A DNA stretch of 20,726 nucleotides. Source: a virus. The stretch's first letter is position 1. Every line of letters begins with the position of its first letter. The DNA lies in the IMG/VR virus record IMGVR_UViG_3300025671_000680, positions 1 through 20,726 of that record. One strand, 5' to 3'. Positions 13,588 through 19,520 of this stretch are shown one piece after another. The translations under genes and the position numbers were made by a program. Under the pieces are notes generated by a model, which was not told where the DNA came from, ran no database searches, and was given only the letters and a program-made list of their open reading frames with translations.

Positions 13588-13680
13588 ATGCTGAGCAAAA
13601 CTGCACGCAGAATTGCTGAGCAAAACTGCACGCAGAATTGCTGAGCAAAACTGCACGCAGAATTGCTGAGCAACACTGCG
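13588..13680 (+). repeat. Tandem 25-bp direct repeats with internal palindromes
   Basis: Three perfect head-to-tail copies of a 25-bp unit lie at 13591-13615, 13616-13640 and 13641-13665, followed by a 15-bp partial copy with one mismatch. Each unit contains the 10-bp inverted repeat CTGCACGCAG, and each junction forms the perfect 11-bp palindrome TTGCTGAGCAA (13613, 13638, 13663; a one-mismatch version at 13588). They lie between a possible winged-helix gene and the integrase. They could be integrase arm-type sites, excisionase sites or operators. Confidence 0.9.
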
Positions 13681-13715
13681 ATAGCTTTTGTGCGGAACCT
13701 GAGTACAAGAGAGGT

Positions 13716-14825
13716 ATGAAGTTGAAACTGCCATATCTGGTCGAGGAGCAAGCAGGCGGTCGGACCTATCACTATGTGCGCAAGGGCAAAGGCCCGCGCG
13801 TCGCCATCACCGCGCAGCCTGGGACGGCTGAGTTTGGACGCCAGTACGCAGACGCGCTAAACGCGCTGTCGCATGGTCAGGCGCAGGTCAGCGCGCCGCG
13901 CTTCCAGTGGCGACACCTTGTTAGTGCTTACCTAAACTCTGCTGCGGTCCAGCGGCTGCATCCCGAGACGCGCCGGGTGAGGCGCCGCGTGCTCGAGCAG
14001 TTCCTGCACGACTGGGCCGCCAAGGACTACCGCAAGCTCGAGGCGCTGGACGTGATCGAGGTTCTGGAGCAGAAGGCGCGGCGACCGGAAGCTGCGATCA
14101 CGCGCCTAAAGGCTATACGCGCAGTGCTTAATTACGCTGTCAGGCGCGAGCTGGTTGCAACGAATGTCGCGTTGAGCGAGAAGGTCGCCGCCTATGCGCG
14201 AGAGGAGCTGCGGCGCGACAGCGGCGGGCATAAGGCCTGGACGCGCGAGCTGATTGCTCGCTTTTACAAGCACTATGAGCTGGGCGAGCGTGAGCACTTG
14301 CTGATGACCCTCCTGCTGTACACAGGCTGCCGCATCAGTGACGCAGCGATGCTGGGGCCGCAGCACGAGCGCGCCGGGTTCCTGGTCTGGAACGAGACGA
14401 AGGGTCGCGGCCGCTACGCGAAAGACGCGACTGCCGTGCCGATCCTGCCGCCCTTGCGCGCGGCTATCGACGCCGCGCCGACCGGCGACATGGTGTACAT
14501 GGTGACGGAGCTCGGCTTGAGCTATTCCGTCAAAGGCCTGGCGCAGTGGTTCGTCAAGCGTTGCCGCGAGGCCGGCATACCGGCCGGCTACACAGCGCAT
14601 GGCGTGCGCAAGGCAGCAGCGACGATGATCGCGGAGGCCGGCGCTAGCGAGGACGAGCTGATGAGCATGTTCGGCTGGCAGTCCAGCAAGCAGGCGCGCG
14701 TCTACACGCGCACAGCAAACAGGCAGCGTCTAGCAGCGAGCGCTGCGCGCCGGCTGTACCAAGAAACATTGCAGGAACAGGGCGCCCCTAGCCCTGCCCC
14801 TAACCGCAAGGTATATAATGAGTAA
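13716..14825 (+). CDS. int: Tyrosine recombinase / phage integrase
   Basis: A 369-residue integrase. Catalytic residues are Arg206 (TGCRISDA), probable Lys229 or Lys236 in the beta-hairpin, His295 and Arg298 (HGVRKAAAT), Trp321 in the usual H/W position, and nucleophile Tyr330 (RVYTRTANR). The N-terminal 60 residues are a likely arm-binding domain, followed by a core-binding domain at about 65-165. The ATG at 13716, preceded by AGAGAGG, was chosen. The longer frame starting at 13638 runs through the 25-bp repeats and is unlikely. It would insert the phage into the host chromosome; the attP site is not identified but should be close. Its 3' end contains a consensus -10 box. Confidence 0.93.
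   Translation: MKLKLPYLVEEQAGGRTYHYVRKGKGPRVAITAQPGTAEFGRQYADALNALSHGQAQVSAPRFQWRHLVSAYLNSAAVQRLHPETRRVRRRVLEQFLHDWAAKDYRKLEALDVIEVLEQKARRPEAAITRLKAIRAVLNYAVRRELVATNVALSEKVAAYAREELRRDSGGHKAWTRELIARFYKHYELGEREHLLMTLLLYTGCRISDAAMLGPQHERAGFLVWNETKGRGRYAKDATAVPILPPLRAAIDAAPTGDMVYMVTELGLSYSVKGLAQWFVKRCREAGIPAGYTAHGVRKAAATMIAEAGASEDELMSMFGWQSSKQARVYTRTANRQRLAASAARRLYQETLQEQGAPSPAPNRKVYNE
14814..14819 (+). promoter_or_regulatory. Consensus -10 box inside the 3' end of int
   Basis: TATAAT lies in the codons for the last residues of the integrase, in an otherwise GC-rich gene. Transcription starting about seven bases later would begin at about 14826, exactly where the 5' hairpin of the structured element starts. 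No good -35 box is visible at 17 bases (GCCCTG at 14791), so the promoter may be weak or need an activator. The evidence is a consensus match and position only. Confidence 0.4.
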
Positions 14826-14955
14826 CCCCAGGCAGCTTGTGGGCTGCGGGGCGTCGATGGAGGCCGGGACCGGGCTCACCTTTGTGAGCACTGCCAACGG
14901 TTTACCAATTTCGTCCCGCCCTAATCCACAGGCTGCCTCAACCTAGGAGGCAGCA
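14826..14955 (+). ncRNA. Structured RNA leader with mutually exclusive helices (riboswitch-like)
   Basis: A 13-bp outer helix pairs 14830-14842 (AGGCAGCTTGTGG) with 14926-14938 (CCACAGGCTGCCT), including one G-U. Inside are an 8-bp helix with one bulge (14862-14870 with 14913-14920) and a perfect 6-bp hairpin (14874-14879 with 14884-14889, loop CTTT). The 3' arm of the outer helix overlaps the 5' arm of a perfect 8-bp hairpin (14932-14939 with 14947-14954) that buries the GGAGG at 14946-14950 before a GTG start. The 5' arm can also form a CCCC/GGGG-closed hairpin (14826-14851). So two alternative folds would expose or hide the ribosome binding site. I recognise no known family; an attP site with inverted repeats is the main alternative. 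Confidence 0.5.
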
Positions 14956-15105
14956 GTGAGCACAGTATTTCAGCGAGTTTTAGCTCTACATCTTGAGACA
15001 GCGACAGGCCAGCGCATTACACCTACACAGGTGTTGCCCTCGGCAGCCGTTTGGCTCCTCGTCATGGCCGCGCTCGTGGCTGCCTATTTCGTAGGTGCAG
15101 CATGA
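14956..15105 (+). CDS. 49-residue small membrane protein
   Basis: A GTG start five bases after GGAGG opens a 49-codon frame: cytoplasmic-looking STVFQRVLALHLETATGQR, then one hydrophobic segment (about residues 28-49: PSAAVWLLVMAALVAAYFVG). The stop overlaps the exonuclease start as ATGA. One C-terminal membrane span is predicted. The function is unknown; single-span phage proteins of this size can be superinfection-exclusion, toxin-like or regulatory proteins, and none of these is shown here. Its translation start lies in the competing hairpin of the upstream structured element, so expression may be switched at translation, and the coupled exonuclease with it. Confidence 0.6.
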   Translation: MSTVFQRVLALHLETATGQRITPTQVLPSAAVWLLVMAALVAAYFVGAA

Positions 15106-16100
15106 CTGGTGAAGCTCTCGGCAAGCTCAGCGACGACGCACTACTGAGCTGCTCACAGCTCCCGGCAATCGCTGGTCGCTCGCCGTATGCGACGCCCAAC
15201 GACGTGTTGATACGCGCAAGCCAGGTCCGCCAGGCGCGCGCCAATAACCTGCCAGACCCGCCGCGAGAGTCGGCGGGCGAGGCAGCGGCCTGGGGCAACA
15301 AACTCGAAAAGACGATTTTGCAAGAGGCGGCCGACCGGCTTGGCCTGGACGTGCAGCTGGCGGTCACTGAGGCGGTGAGGCATGCAGAGCTCCCGCTGCA
15401 GGGCAGCCTCGACGGCATCTTGTGGGGCGACGGCCGCGTCGTGGAGCACGACCCGACCGCCGGCATATACGTCGTCGGCGCTGACCGCATCGCACTGCAG
15501 GGGCCAGGCGTCCTCGAGGCAAAAGCTACGCGCGTGCGCCCACTGGACGAGCCGGCCGATTACCGTGGGCCTATTCAAGTGCAAGGCCTGATGATGTGCT
15601 GCGGGTACACCTGGGGCGCAATCGCGACGCTGTATCAGGGGTCTGAGCTGCGGATTTACTTGGTAGGCCCGGACTTCGCGACCCAGGAGAAGATCCGCCA
15701 GGACTGTTTGGACTTCGAGGAGCGACTCGGGGTGTGGGCGCGCGATGGCGTAATGGACTACTACCCAGTGTTTTCTCCGAACGACGCGCAGCAGACCTTT
15801 GCTCGGGCTGAGGACGACCTGCCGGCCGTCGAGCTGGACAGCGAGCTGAGCCAGCTTGCGCTTGATCTGCTCGCCGCCCGCGCCGCCATCAAGCAGATGC
15901 AGGATCTCGCCAAAGCCTGCCAGACGCGCATAATGGACGCGATGGGTTTGCATACCCAGGCCATCGCGCGCGACGAGGCCGGCGAGGTTGTCGCGACTGT
16001 GAGCTGGGGCATGCAGGCCGCGCGCAAGGGCTACACGGTCGCCGCAAAGCCGCCGGCGCGTGCCGCTAGTCTCAAGGTCGAGGAGGTTAGCAATGAATGA
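15102..16100 (+). CDS. YqaJ-type viral exonuclease (lambda Exo-like recombinase nuclease)
   Basis: A 332-residue PD-(D/E)XK exonuclease. Signatures are the N-terminal SQLPAIAGRSPYATPNDVL, WGNKLEKTI with Glu69, QGSLDGIL with Asp104, VLEAKAT with Glu139 and Lys141, and PIQVQGLMMCCG (157-168), which fits the YqaJ Q.Q...  motif. Such enzymes digest one strand of double-stranded ends and hand the other to an annealing protein (RecT or Beta). No annealase is recognisable in this window. A helical C-terminus (LALDLLAARAAIKQMQDLAK) follows. The start is coupled to the 49-residue membrane gene (ATGA), and the last 8 bases overlap the LexA-like gene. Confidence 0.88.
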   Translation: MTGEALGKLSDDALLSCSQLPAIAGRSPYATPNDVLIRASQVRQARANNLPDPPRESAGEAAAWGNKLEKTILQEAADRLGLDVQLAVTEAVRHAELPLQGSLDGILWGDGRVVEHDPTAGIYVVGADRIALQGPGVLEAKATRVRPLDEPADYRGPIQVQGLMMCCGYTWGAIATLYQGSELRIYLVGPDFATQEKIRQDCLDFEERLGVWARDGVMDYYPVFSPNDAQQTFARAEDDLPAVELDSELSQLALDLLAARAAIKQMQDLAKACQTRIMDAMGLHTQAIARDEAGEVVATVSWGMQAARKGYTVAAKPPARAASLKVEEVSNE

Positions 16101-16308
16101 GAAGCTAGGGCTGACGCAGCGGCAGGCCGAGGCGCTCGAGTTTTTGCGTGCCTTCTTTGCGGAGCGCGGGTACAGCCCCAGTTACGCAGAGATTGGGAGA
16201 GCCTGCGGCTGCAACCTCAGCGGCGTGCAGCGCATCGTGCAGGCGCTTGAGGACCGTGGGCATGTGAGCCGCCGGCGCGGAGCCTGGCGGAGCATCAGCC
16301 TGCTCTGA
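16093..16308 (+). CDS. LexA-like DNA-binding domain protein (no peptidase domain)
   Basis: A 71-residue protein: LTQRQAEALEFLRAFFAERG, YSPSYAEIGRACGCNLSGVQ, RIVQALEDRGHVSRRRGAWR. This is the winged helix-turn-helix of LexA (LT.RQ...L.FI......GYSPS..EI........S.V......LE..G.I.R). The C-terminal autoproteolytic domain of LexA is absent, so it cannot self-cleave. It may compete with host LexA or regulate phage genes; that is inference. The internal ATG at 16093 was chosen over an upstream one at 16060 because of the 8-base overlap with the exonuclease gene. Its 3' end converges with, and overlaps, the endolysin gene by 14 bases. Confidence 0.82.
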   Translation: MNEKLGLTQRQAEALEFLRAFFAERGYSPSYAEIGRACGCNLSGVQRIVQALEDRGHVSRRRGAWRSISLL

Positions 16309-16726
16309 TCCTATCGGCCATCCGCGCCGCGCGTCCCGGTGTCTGCCGGGCGAAGCGGCTGTCTAGCAGCTCGTCCGCAGCCGTTTCGTAGTCGCCCGCC
16401 TCGAGCGCCGCCAGGTGCTTCTTGAAGCCGAGATACTTGGGCAGCCCAAGCTGGAACACAAGCTGCACGACGGCCTCGCGGACATTGGCGCTGGCGCTTG
16501 AGAACCACGGCAGGGCGCGGTCGCACTCGCCGGCGCAACGCTCGATGTCGCGGCGCAGCAGGTAGAGCGCTTCTTCTTCGTCGATGCCTACGCCGTGTGC
16601 TTCGTGGATGCACCGGCCGATGCCGACGGTCACCAGGCCCAGGCTGTCGAGGTAGGCGAAGCGGCGGTAGCCTTCCTCGCGCCGCAGGTCTGCCGCGATG
16701 CGCTCGGTGTTAAGTATGACAGTCAC
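16295..16726 (-). CDS. Endolysin, T4-type lysozyme (GH24)
   Basis: A 143-residue muramidase. The catalytic triad spacing matches T4 lysozyme: Glu18 (REEGYRRFAYLD), Asp27 (LDSLG) and Thr33 (LVTVGIG), nine and six residues apart as in T4. The C-terminus TPGRAARMADRIRAG fits the family's NRA.R... end. There is no signal peptide, so export depends on the holin encoded just upstream. It has a GTG start in a GTGA overlap with the holin stop. It cleaves the MurNAc-GlcNAc bond of peptidoglycan at the end of infection. Confidence 0.93.
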   Translation of the reverse strand: MTVILNTERIAADLRREEGYRRFAYLDSLGLVTVGIGRCIHEAHGVGIDEEEALYLLRRDIERCAGECDRALPWFSSASANVREAVVQLVFQLGLPKYLGFKKHLAALEAGDYETAADELLDSRFARQTPGRAARMADRIRAG

Positions 16727-17115
16727 TTGCCGACGCCAGCCTTGCGCTCATATGTGCGCATGCCTGCGAGGCCCAGCATGCCAAGCAGCAGCGGCATCAT
16801 CACGCTCATATCGGCCTGCGGCACGTCTACACCGAAACCCTGCGCCAGCGGCGAGACAAGGAAGTTGACAGCCAGCCCAGCGACGCATGCGTAACCTGTT
16901 GCCGGCCGCCAGCCGCTCTGGAACCAGCTGCCCCTCGCGTCTGCCTCATTCACCTTGATCTGCGCCAGAGCGATCTCTTGCGCATGCCGGTCAGCCATGG
17001 TCGCCAGCTCGAAGGCCAGGCGCTCGCGCTGGTCTTTGTCGGCGATAAACTTGTCCAGCAGTCCCGTCACCGGGCCGATAAGCGCTTCAATCATCTTGCT
17101 CTGCTCCATCGACAT
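16723..17115 (-). CDS. Holin of the 3TM/GTA type
   Basis: A 130-residue protein whose middle and end match the GTA_holin_3TM family: GSWFQSGWRPATGYACVAG, then hydrophobic LAVNFLVSPLAQGF (81-94) and MMPLLLGMLGLAGMRTYERK (106-125). The N-terminal part is an amphipathic, charged helical region (LLDKFIADKDQRERLAFELA). It would form holes in the inner membrane and release the lysozyme. Three candidate starts lie close together: 17115, 17109 (Met3) and 17094 (Met8). The last gives the usual 8-base overlap with the upstream gene and has GGAG before it. Confidence 0.85.
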   Translation of the reverse strand: MSMEQSKMIEALIGPVTGLLDKFIADKDQRERLAFELATMADRHAQEIALAQIKVNEADARGSWFQSGWRPATGYACVAGLAVNFLVSPLAQGFGVDVPQADMSVMMPLLLGMLGLAGMRTYERKAGVGK

Positions 17116-17308
17116 TAAACGTGTAGATCAGCGCGGTCTGCGTGACGCGAGCTGCGACTGCGCGCATTGCCTCGCGGAGCAGCTCCTCGGGCTCCGAGCC
17201 ATCAGGCAGCTCAGCCCACACCTCGGCCAGGCGGGCGAGCGCGTCGGCGTACTGCCAGAGCAACGAGTTAGTCGCGTCGGCCGGCGACTGCGCCAGTTCG
17301 TCCGTCAC
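17087..17308 (-). CDS. Small acidic protein in the lysis cassette, unknown
   Basis: A 73-residue protein starting MTDELAQSPADATNSLLWQY from a GTG that overlaps the nuclease stop (GTGA). It is helical and acidic (ARLAEVWAELPDGSEPEELL, REAMRAVAARVTQTALIY) with no membrane segment. No family is recognised. It may be a small accessory of the lysis or tail module. It overlaps the holin gene by 8-29 bases depending on the holin start. Confidence 0.65.
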   Translation of the reverse strand: MTDELAQSPADATNSLLWQYADALARLAEVWAELPDGSEPEELLREAMRAVAARVTQTALIYTFNVDGAEQDD

Positions 17309-17628
17309 TTCAGCAGCTCTTTCATCGCCGCGCTGGCGCCCTTCCAGCGGATGCCCTCGTCGCTCGTGTAAGCGAGCAGCACGCGTAAGCGCTTCTGCAG
17401 AGGGCTACGAACGCGCGATATCGCGTAGGTATTGGAGCGCCCAGCCAGCCGGCGCCGGCTGTCGGTCTTAACGTCTACCAGCGCGACATAGCCGCGCGGG
17501 TGCACCGCCACCAGGTCCACCGGCCCGGAGAGCGCGAAGATCGGCGCGAACACCCACCAGCCCCGCCGGCTGAGATGCAGCGCGCAGATCGCCTCTGAGA
17601 TCTGCCCGCGCTGGTGCTTGCCGTTCAT
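17305..17628 (-). CDS. PD-(D/E)XK endonuclease-like protein
   Basis: A 107-residue protein. The order GQISEAICALHLSRRGWWVF, GPVDLVAVHPRGYVALVDVK fits a small PD-(D/E)XK nuclease of the kind related to Holliday resolvases and group I intron-encoded endonucleases: Glu12, Asp38, Asp52 and Lys54 (DVK). A basic segment, KTDSRRRLAGRSNTYAISRV, follows and could bind DNA. ATGA and GTGA overlaps at its ends tie it to the lysis operon. The substrate is unknown. Its place between a coiled-coil membrane protein and the holin is unusual for a nuclease. Confidence 0.75.
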   Translation of the reverse strand: MNGKHQRGQISEAICALHLSRRGWWVFAPIFALSGPVDLVAVHPRGYVALVDVKTDSRRRLAGRSNTYAISRVRSPLQKRLRVLLAYTSDEGIRWKGASAAMKELLK

Positions 17629-17975
17629 AATGTTGCAACCGGCGGGTGGCGGCCGTTGTGCATATGCTTCAGGGCCTCTACGTCGCGCGCGACGGTCGCG
17701 AGGCGCGCCTGTAGATCTGCTGTTTCTCGATGCCGCCGCTCCATAGTGGCCGGGTCCATCATGCTAGACAGCACGTCCACGCGTTGCGCGTGCATGCCCA
17801 TCTCGCCCTCGTGCCGGTCGGTGCGGCTGTCCAGCCGGCGCAGTCGCGCCTCAATGTCGGCCAGGTGTTCGGCGATCTGCTTGATCTGCTGTTTAGCGAC
17901 AGTCGTCGCGCCGACGACGCTGACCAGGATGCCGGCCAGCGTGATAATCAGGCGTAGATCGACAGCACCGTCCAA
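17625..17975 (-). CDS. Membrane-anchored coiled-coil protein
   Basis: A 116-residue protein with one N-terminal membrane span (LRLIITLAGILVSVVGATTV, about 7-26), then a long heptad-like helix (AKQQIKQIAEHLADIEARLR, RLDSRTDRHEGEMGMHAQRV). This layout fits i-spanin- or DUF2730-like small phage membrane proteins next to lysis genes, but no outer-membrane partner lipoprotein was seen. The start is a TTG 6 bases from the previous stop with no clear ribosome binding site, so the true start is uncertain. Its stop overlaps the nuclease start (ATGA). Confidence 0.6.
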   Translation of the reverse strand: MDGAVDLRLIITLAGILVSVVGATTVAKQQIKQIAEHLADIEARLRRLDSRTDRHEGEMGMHAQRVDVLSSMMDPATMERRHRETADLQARLATVARDVEALKHMHNGRHPPVATL

Positions 17976-17981
17976 CAGCTA

Positions 17982-18323
17982 TCACGCAGGCTTCGTCGGC
18001 CAGACTACATCGGCGGGGCTTGCGAAAGTCTGCGGCACATCGCGCAGAGCTTGTCTGTAGGCCGCTTCGCTCGCCGACATGGTACGATCTGAGACTGCCC
18101 ACCAGTCCGTTTTTCCAAGCAAATCGTCACGCTCGCTGCGGATGTCCGCCCAAGTCAGCGCCGGTTGTGGTTCGCTCGCAAACACCCCATTCGCGTAAAA
18201 GTGGGTGTCGCTAATAATGGTGTCATCGCAGTCCACCCATTGTAGTGAAGAATGGACCGGAAAGATTTGGTCGTCAGCGACGACTTGAGCGACACGCCCG
18301 CTTGCTTCGACTAGAGCCTTCAT
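17982..18323 (-). CDS. Tail fibre assembly chaperone, second copy (APC type)
   Basis: A 113-residue protein starting MKALVEASGRVAQVVADDQI with a C-terminal ERDDLLGKTDWWAVSD followed by AAYRQALRDVPQTFASPADV and VWPTKPA. That tail is the Phage_tail_APC signature (R..LL...DW........YRQALRD.P........WP..P). Such proteins help fold and trimerise fibres. It starts at the ATG that overlaps the glycine-rich fibre stop (TAATG), with GGGAG upstream. A TTG five codons earlier is less likely. It is a paralogue of the gene at 19141-19512, sharing the C-terminal signature but not the N-terminus. Confidence 0.82.
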   Translation of the reverse strand: MKALVEASGRVAQVVADDQIFPVHSSLQWVDCDDTIISDTHFYANGVFASEPQPALTWADIRSERDDLLGKTDWWAVSDRTMSASEAAYRQALRDVPQTFASPADVVWPTKPA

Positions 18324-19138
18324 TATTGATACTCCCAAACGATAACAATGCCGGAGCCGCCTGCGCCGCCGCTAGGATTGCCGTCGTCTGCATAAGCCCC
18401 ACCACCGCCACCACCAGAATTAGCTTCTGCTGCCTCTCCGTCTGACGCGATTGCGCCGCGTCCGCCACCTTCGCCAGCACCGACTCCCGTGATGCTGTCC
18501 CAGGCTACGCCAGGAGCGATACCATTTCCGCCAGCCGCGCCTCGAAGATTTCTATCTCCACCAGAACCGGAACCACCGGCACCGCCTCGAACATTTACAG
18601 CTACAGCACCACCTTGCCCCCCGGCACCGCCAGTCGCTGAACAGTGTGCTCCAAAAGAGGATGTGCCGCCCTGTGAACCGGAACCACCAGCACCACCCCC
18701 GGCGCCGAAGGCACCAATAGTCACGGTTTCACTGGAAATGGCTGAGACGTCTATGAGCTTTGCGGAGTACCCACCCTGTCCGCCGCCAGCGCCAACTTGG
18801 ATGCCCGCCGTACTCGTAGCTGCACCGCCGCCACCACCACCGCCGCGAACCTCAACTTTTACTCGCGCAATGCCAGCAGGTTTCGTCCAAGTGCCGCTGG
18901 CAGTGAAAACCTGAACAGATGCTAGGTTGCCCGTGGCAGCAAGAGCCGCACGTTGCGCCGCCGCTGTGGCCGTCGAGGACATGACTGAGGAGAGGGCCGT
19001 GAGCGTGGCGCTTTCCGTTTGCGCACTGAGTGCCGTCCGCGCCGCGCTGGCAGTGGTCGCTCCCGTGCCGCCATCGGCAATGTCGATGCCGCCGGCAAGG
19101 GACTGGGCGAGGTCTGCTAGATCACGATTGAGTGTCAT
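18323..19138 (-). CDS. Glycine-rich tail fibre protein
   Basis: A 271-residue protein starting MTLNRDLADLAQSLAGGIDI, then IADGGTGATTASAARTALSA, a GGTGATTA..A...L element common where tail fibres join. The central and C-terminal part is glycine-rich (GGGGGGGAATST, GAGGGAGGSGSQGG, GAGGSGSGGDRN) and ends SGIVIVWEYQ, as in phage adhesin tips with polyglycine-II packing. These tips bind host receptors and vary strongly. The ATG at 19138 follows the previous stop after two bases. A chaperone gene follows it immediately. The receptor cannot be inferred. Confidence 0.87.
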   Translation of the reverse strand: MTLNRDLADLAQSLAGGIDIADGGTGATTASAARTALSAQTESATLTALSSVMSSTATAAAQRAALAATGNLASVQVFTASGTWTKPAGIARVKVEVRGGGGGGGAATSTAGIQVGAGGGQGGYSAKLIDVSAISSETVTIGAFGAGGGAGGSGSQGGTSSFGAHCSATGGAGGQGGAVAVNVRGGAGGSGSGGDRNLRGAAGGNGIAPGVAWDSITGVGAGEGGGRGAIASDGEAAEANSGGGGGGAYADDGNPSGGAGGSGIVIVWEYQ

Positions 19139-19140
19139 GG

Positions 19141-19512
19141 TTAAGCTCCTGGCTTCGTCGGCCAAGCCGGGTTGGCGGGGTCAGAAGTGTTGGCAGGCAG
19201 ATCGCGGAGGGCTTGGCGATAGGTTGCCCAAGCGGCGGGGACTGCCTCGCCGGCTTCTTGCGCCTTGACCACCACCCAGTCAGTATCCATCAGCATGTTG
19301 TCACGCACTCGCCGCAGCGCGTCAAAAGCTACCTCTCGATTTGCTACTGTTTCATCGTATGCTGCGTAAGCAGCCTGTAATGCAGGCTGATCTACGCCGT
19401 CGATGTGAAGGATGTTGTCTGCGTCTATGTAGCGCGGCAGCGAAGCATCAATGTTTGCATCGCGCAGAAAAATTCGCATCACTACCGGTCCGTTGAGTTG
19501 TACACTTGCCAT
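19141..19512 (-). CDS. Tail fibre assembly chaperone, first copy (APC type)
   Basis: A 123-residue protein starting MASVQLNGPVVMRIFLRDAN with AGGAGA before the ATG. A helical middle (AYAAYDETVANREVAFDALR) is followed by the APC-type end: RVRDNMLMDTDWVVVKA, AAWATYRQALRDLPANTSDP, AWPTKPGA. It lies immediately downstream of the long fibre gene and before the glycine-rich fibre, so each of the two fibres is followed by its own chaperone. Only the C-terminal APC region is shared with the second copy. Confidence 0.82.
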   Translation of the reverse strand: MASVQLNGPVVMRIFLRDANIDASLPRYIDADNILHIDGVDQPALQAAYAAYDETVANREVAFDALRRVRDNMLMDTDWVVVKAQEAGEAVPAAWATYRQALRDLPANTSDPANPAWPTKPGA

Positions 19513-19520
19513 GTTTTCTC

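Noticed and set aside
13638-13715. Longer N-terminus for the integrase
   Set aside because: The extra residues are only translated 25-bp repeat; the ATG at 13716 has a ribosome binding site and a typical integrase start.
14826-14955. tRNA, SRP RNA or hammerhead ribozyme
   Set aside because: No cloverleaf, no conserved T-loop, no SRP tetraloop core and no CUGAUGA core were found on either strand, although GACGAAA appears on the minus strand.
17625-17975. Nested or overlapping Rz1-type lipoprotein (o-spanin)
   Set aside because: No lipobox-containing signal sequence was seen in any frame of the lysis cassette, so the spanin call for the coiled-coil protein stays tentative.
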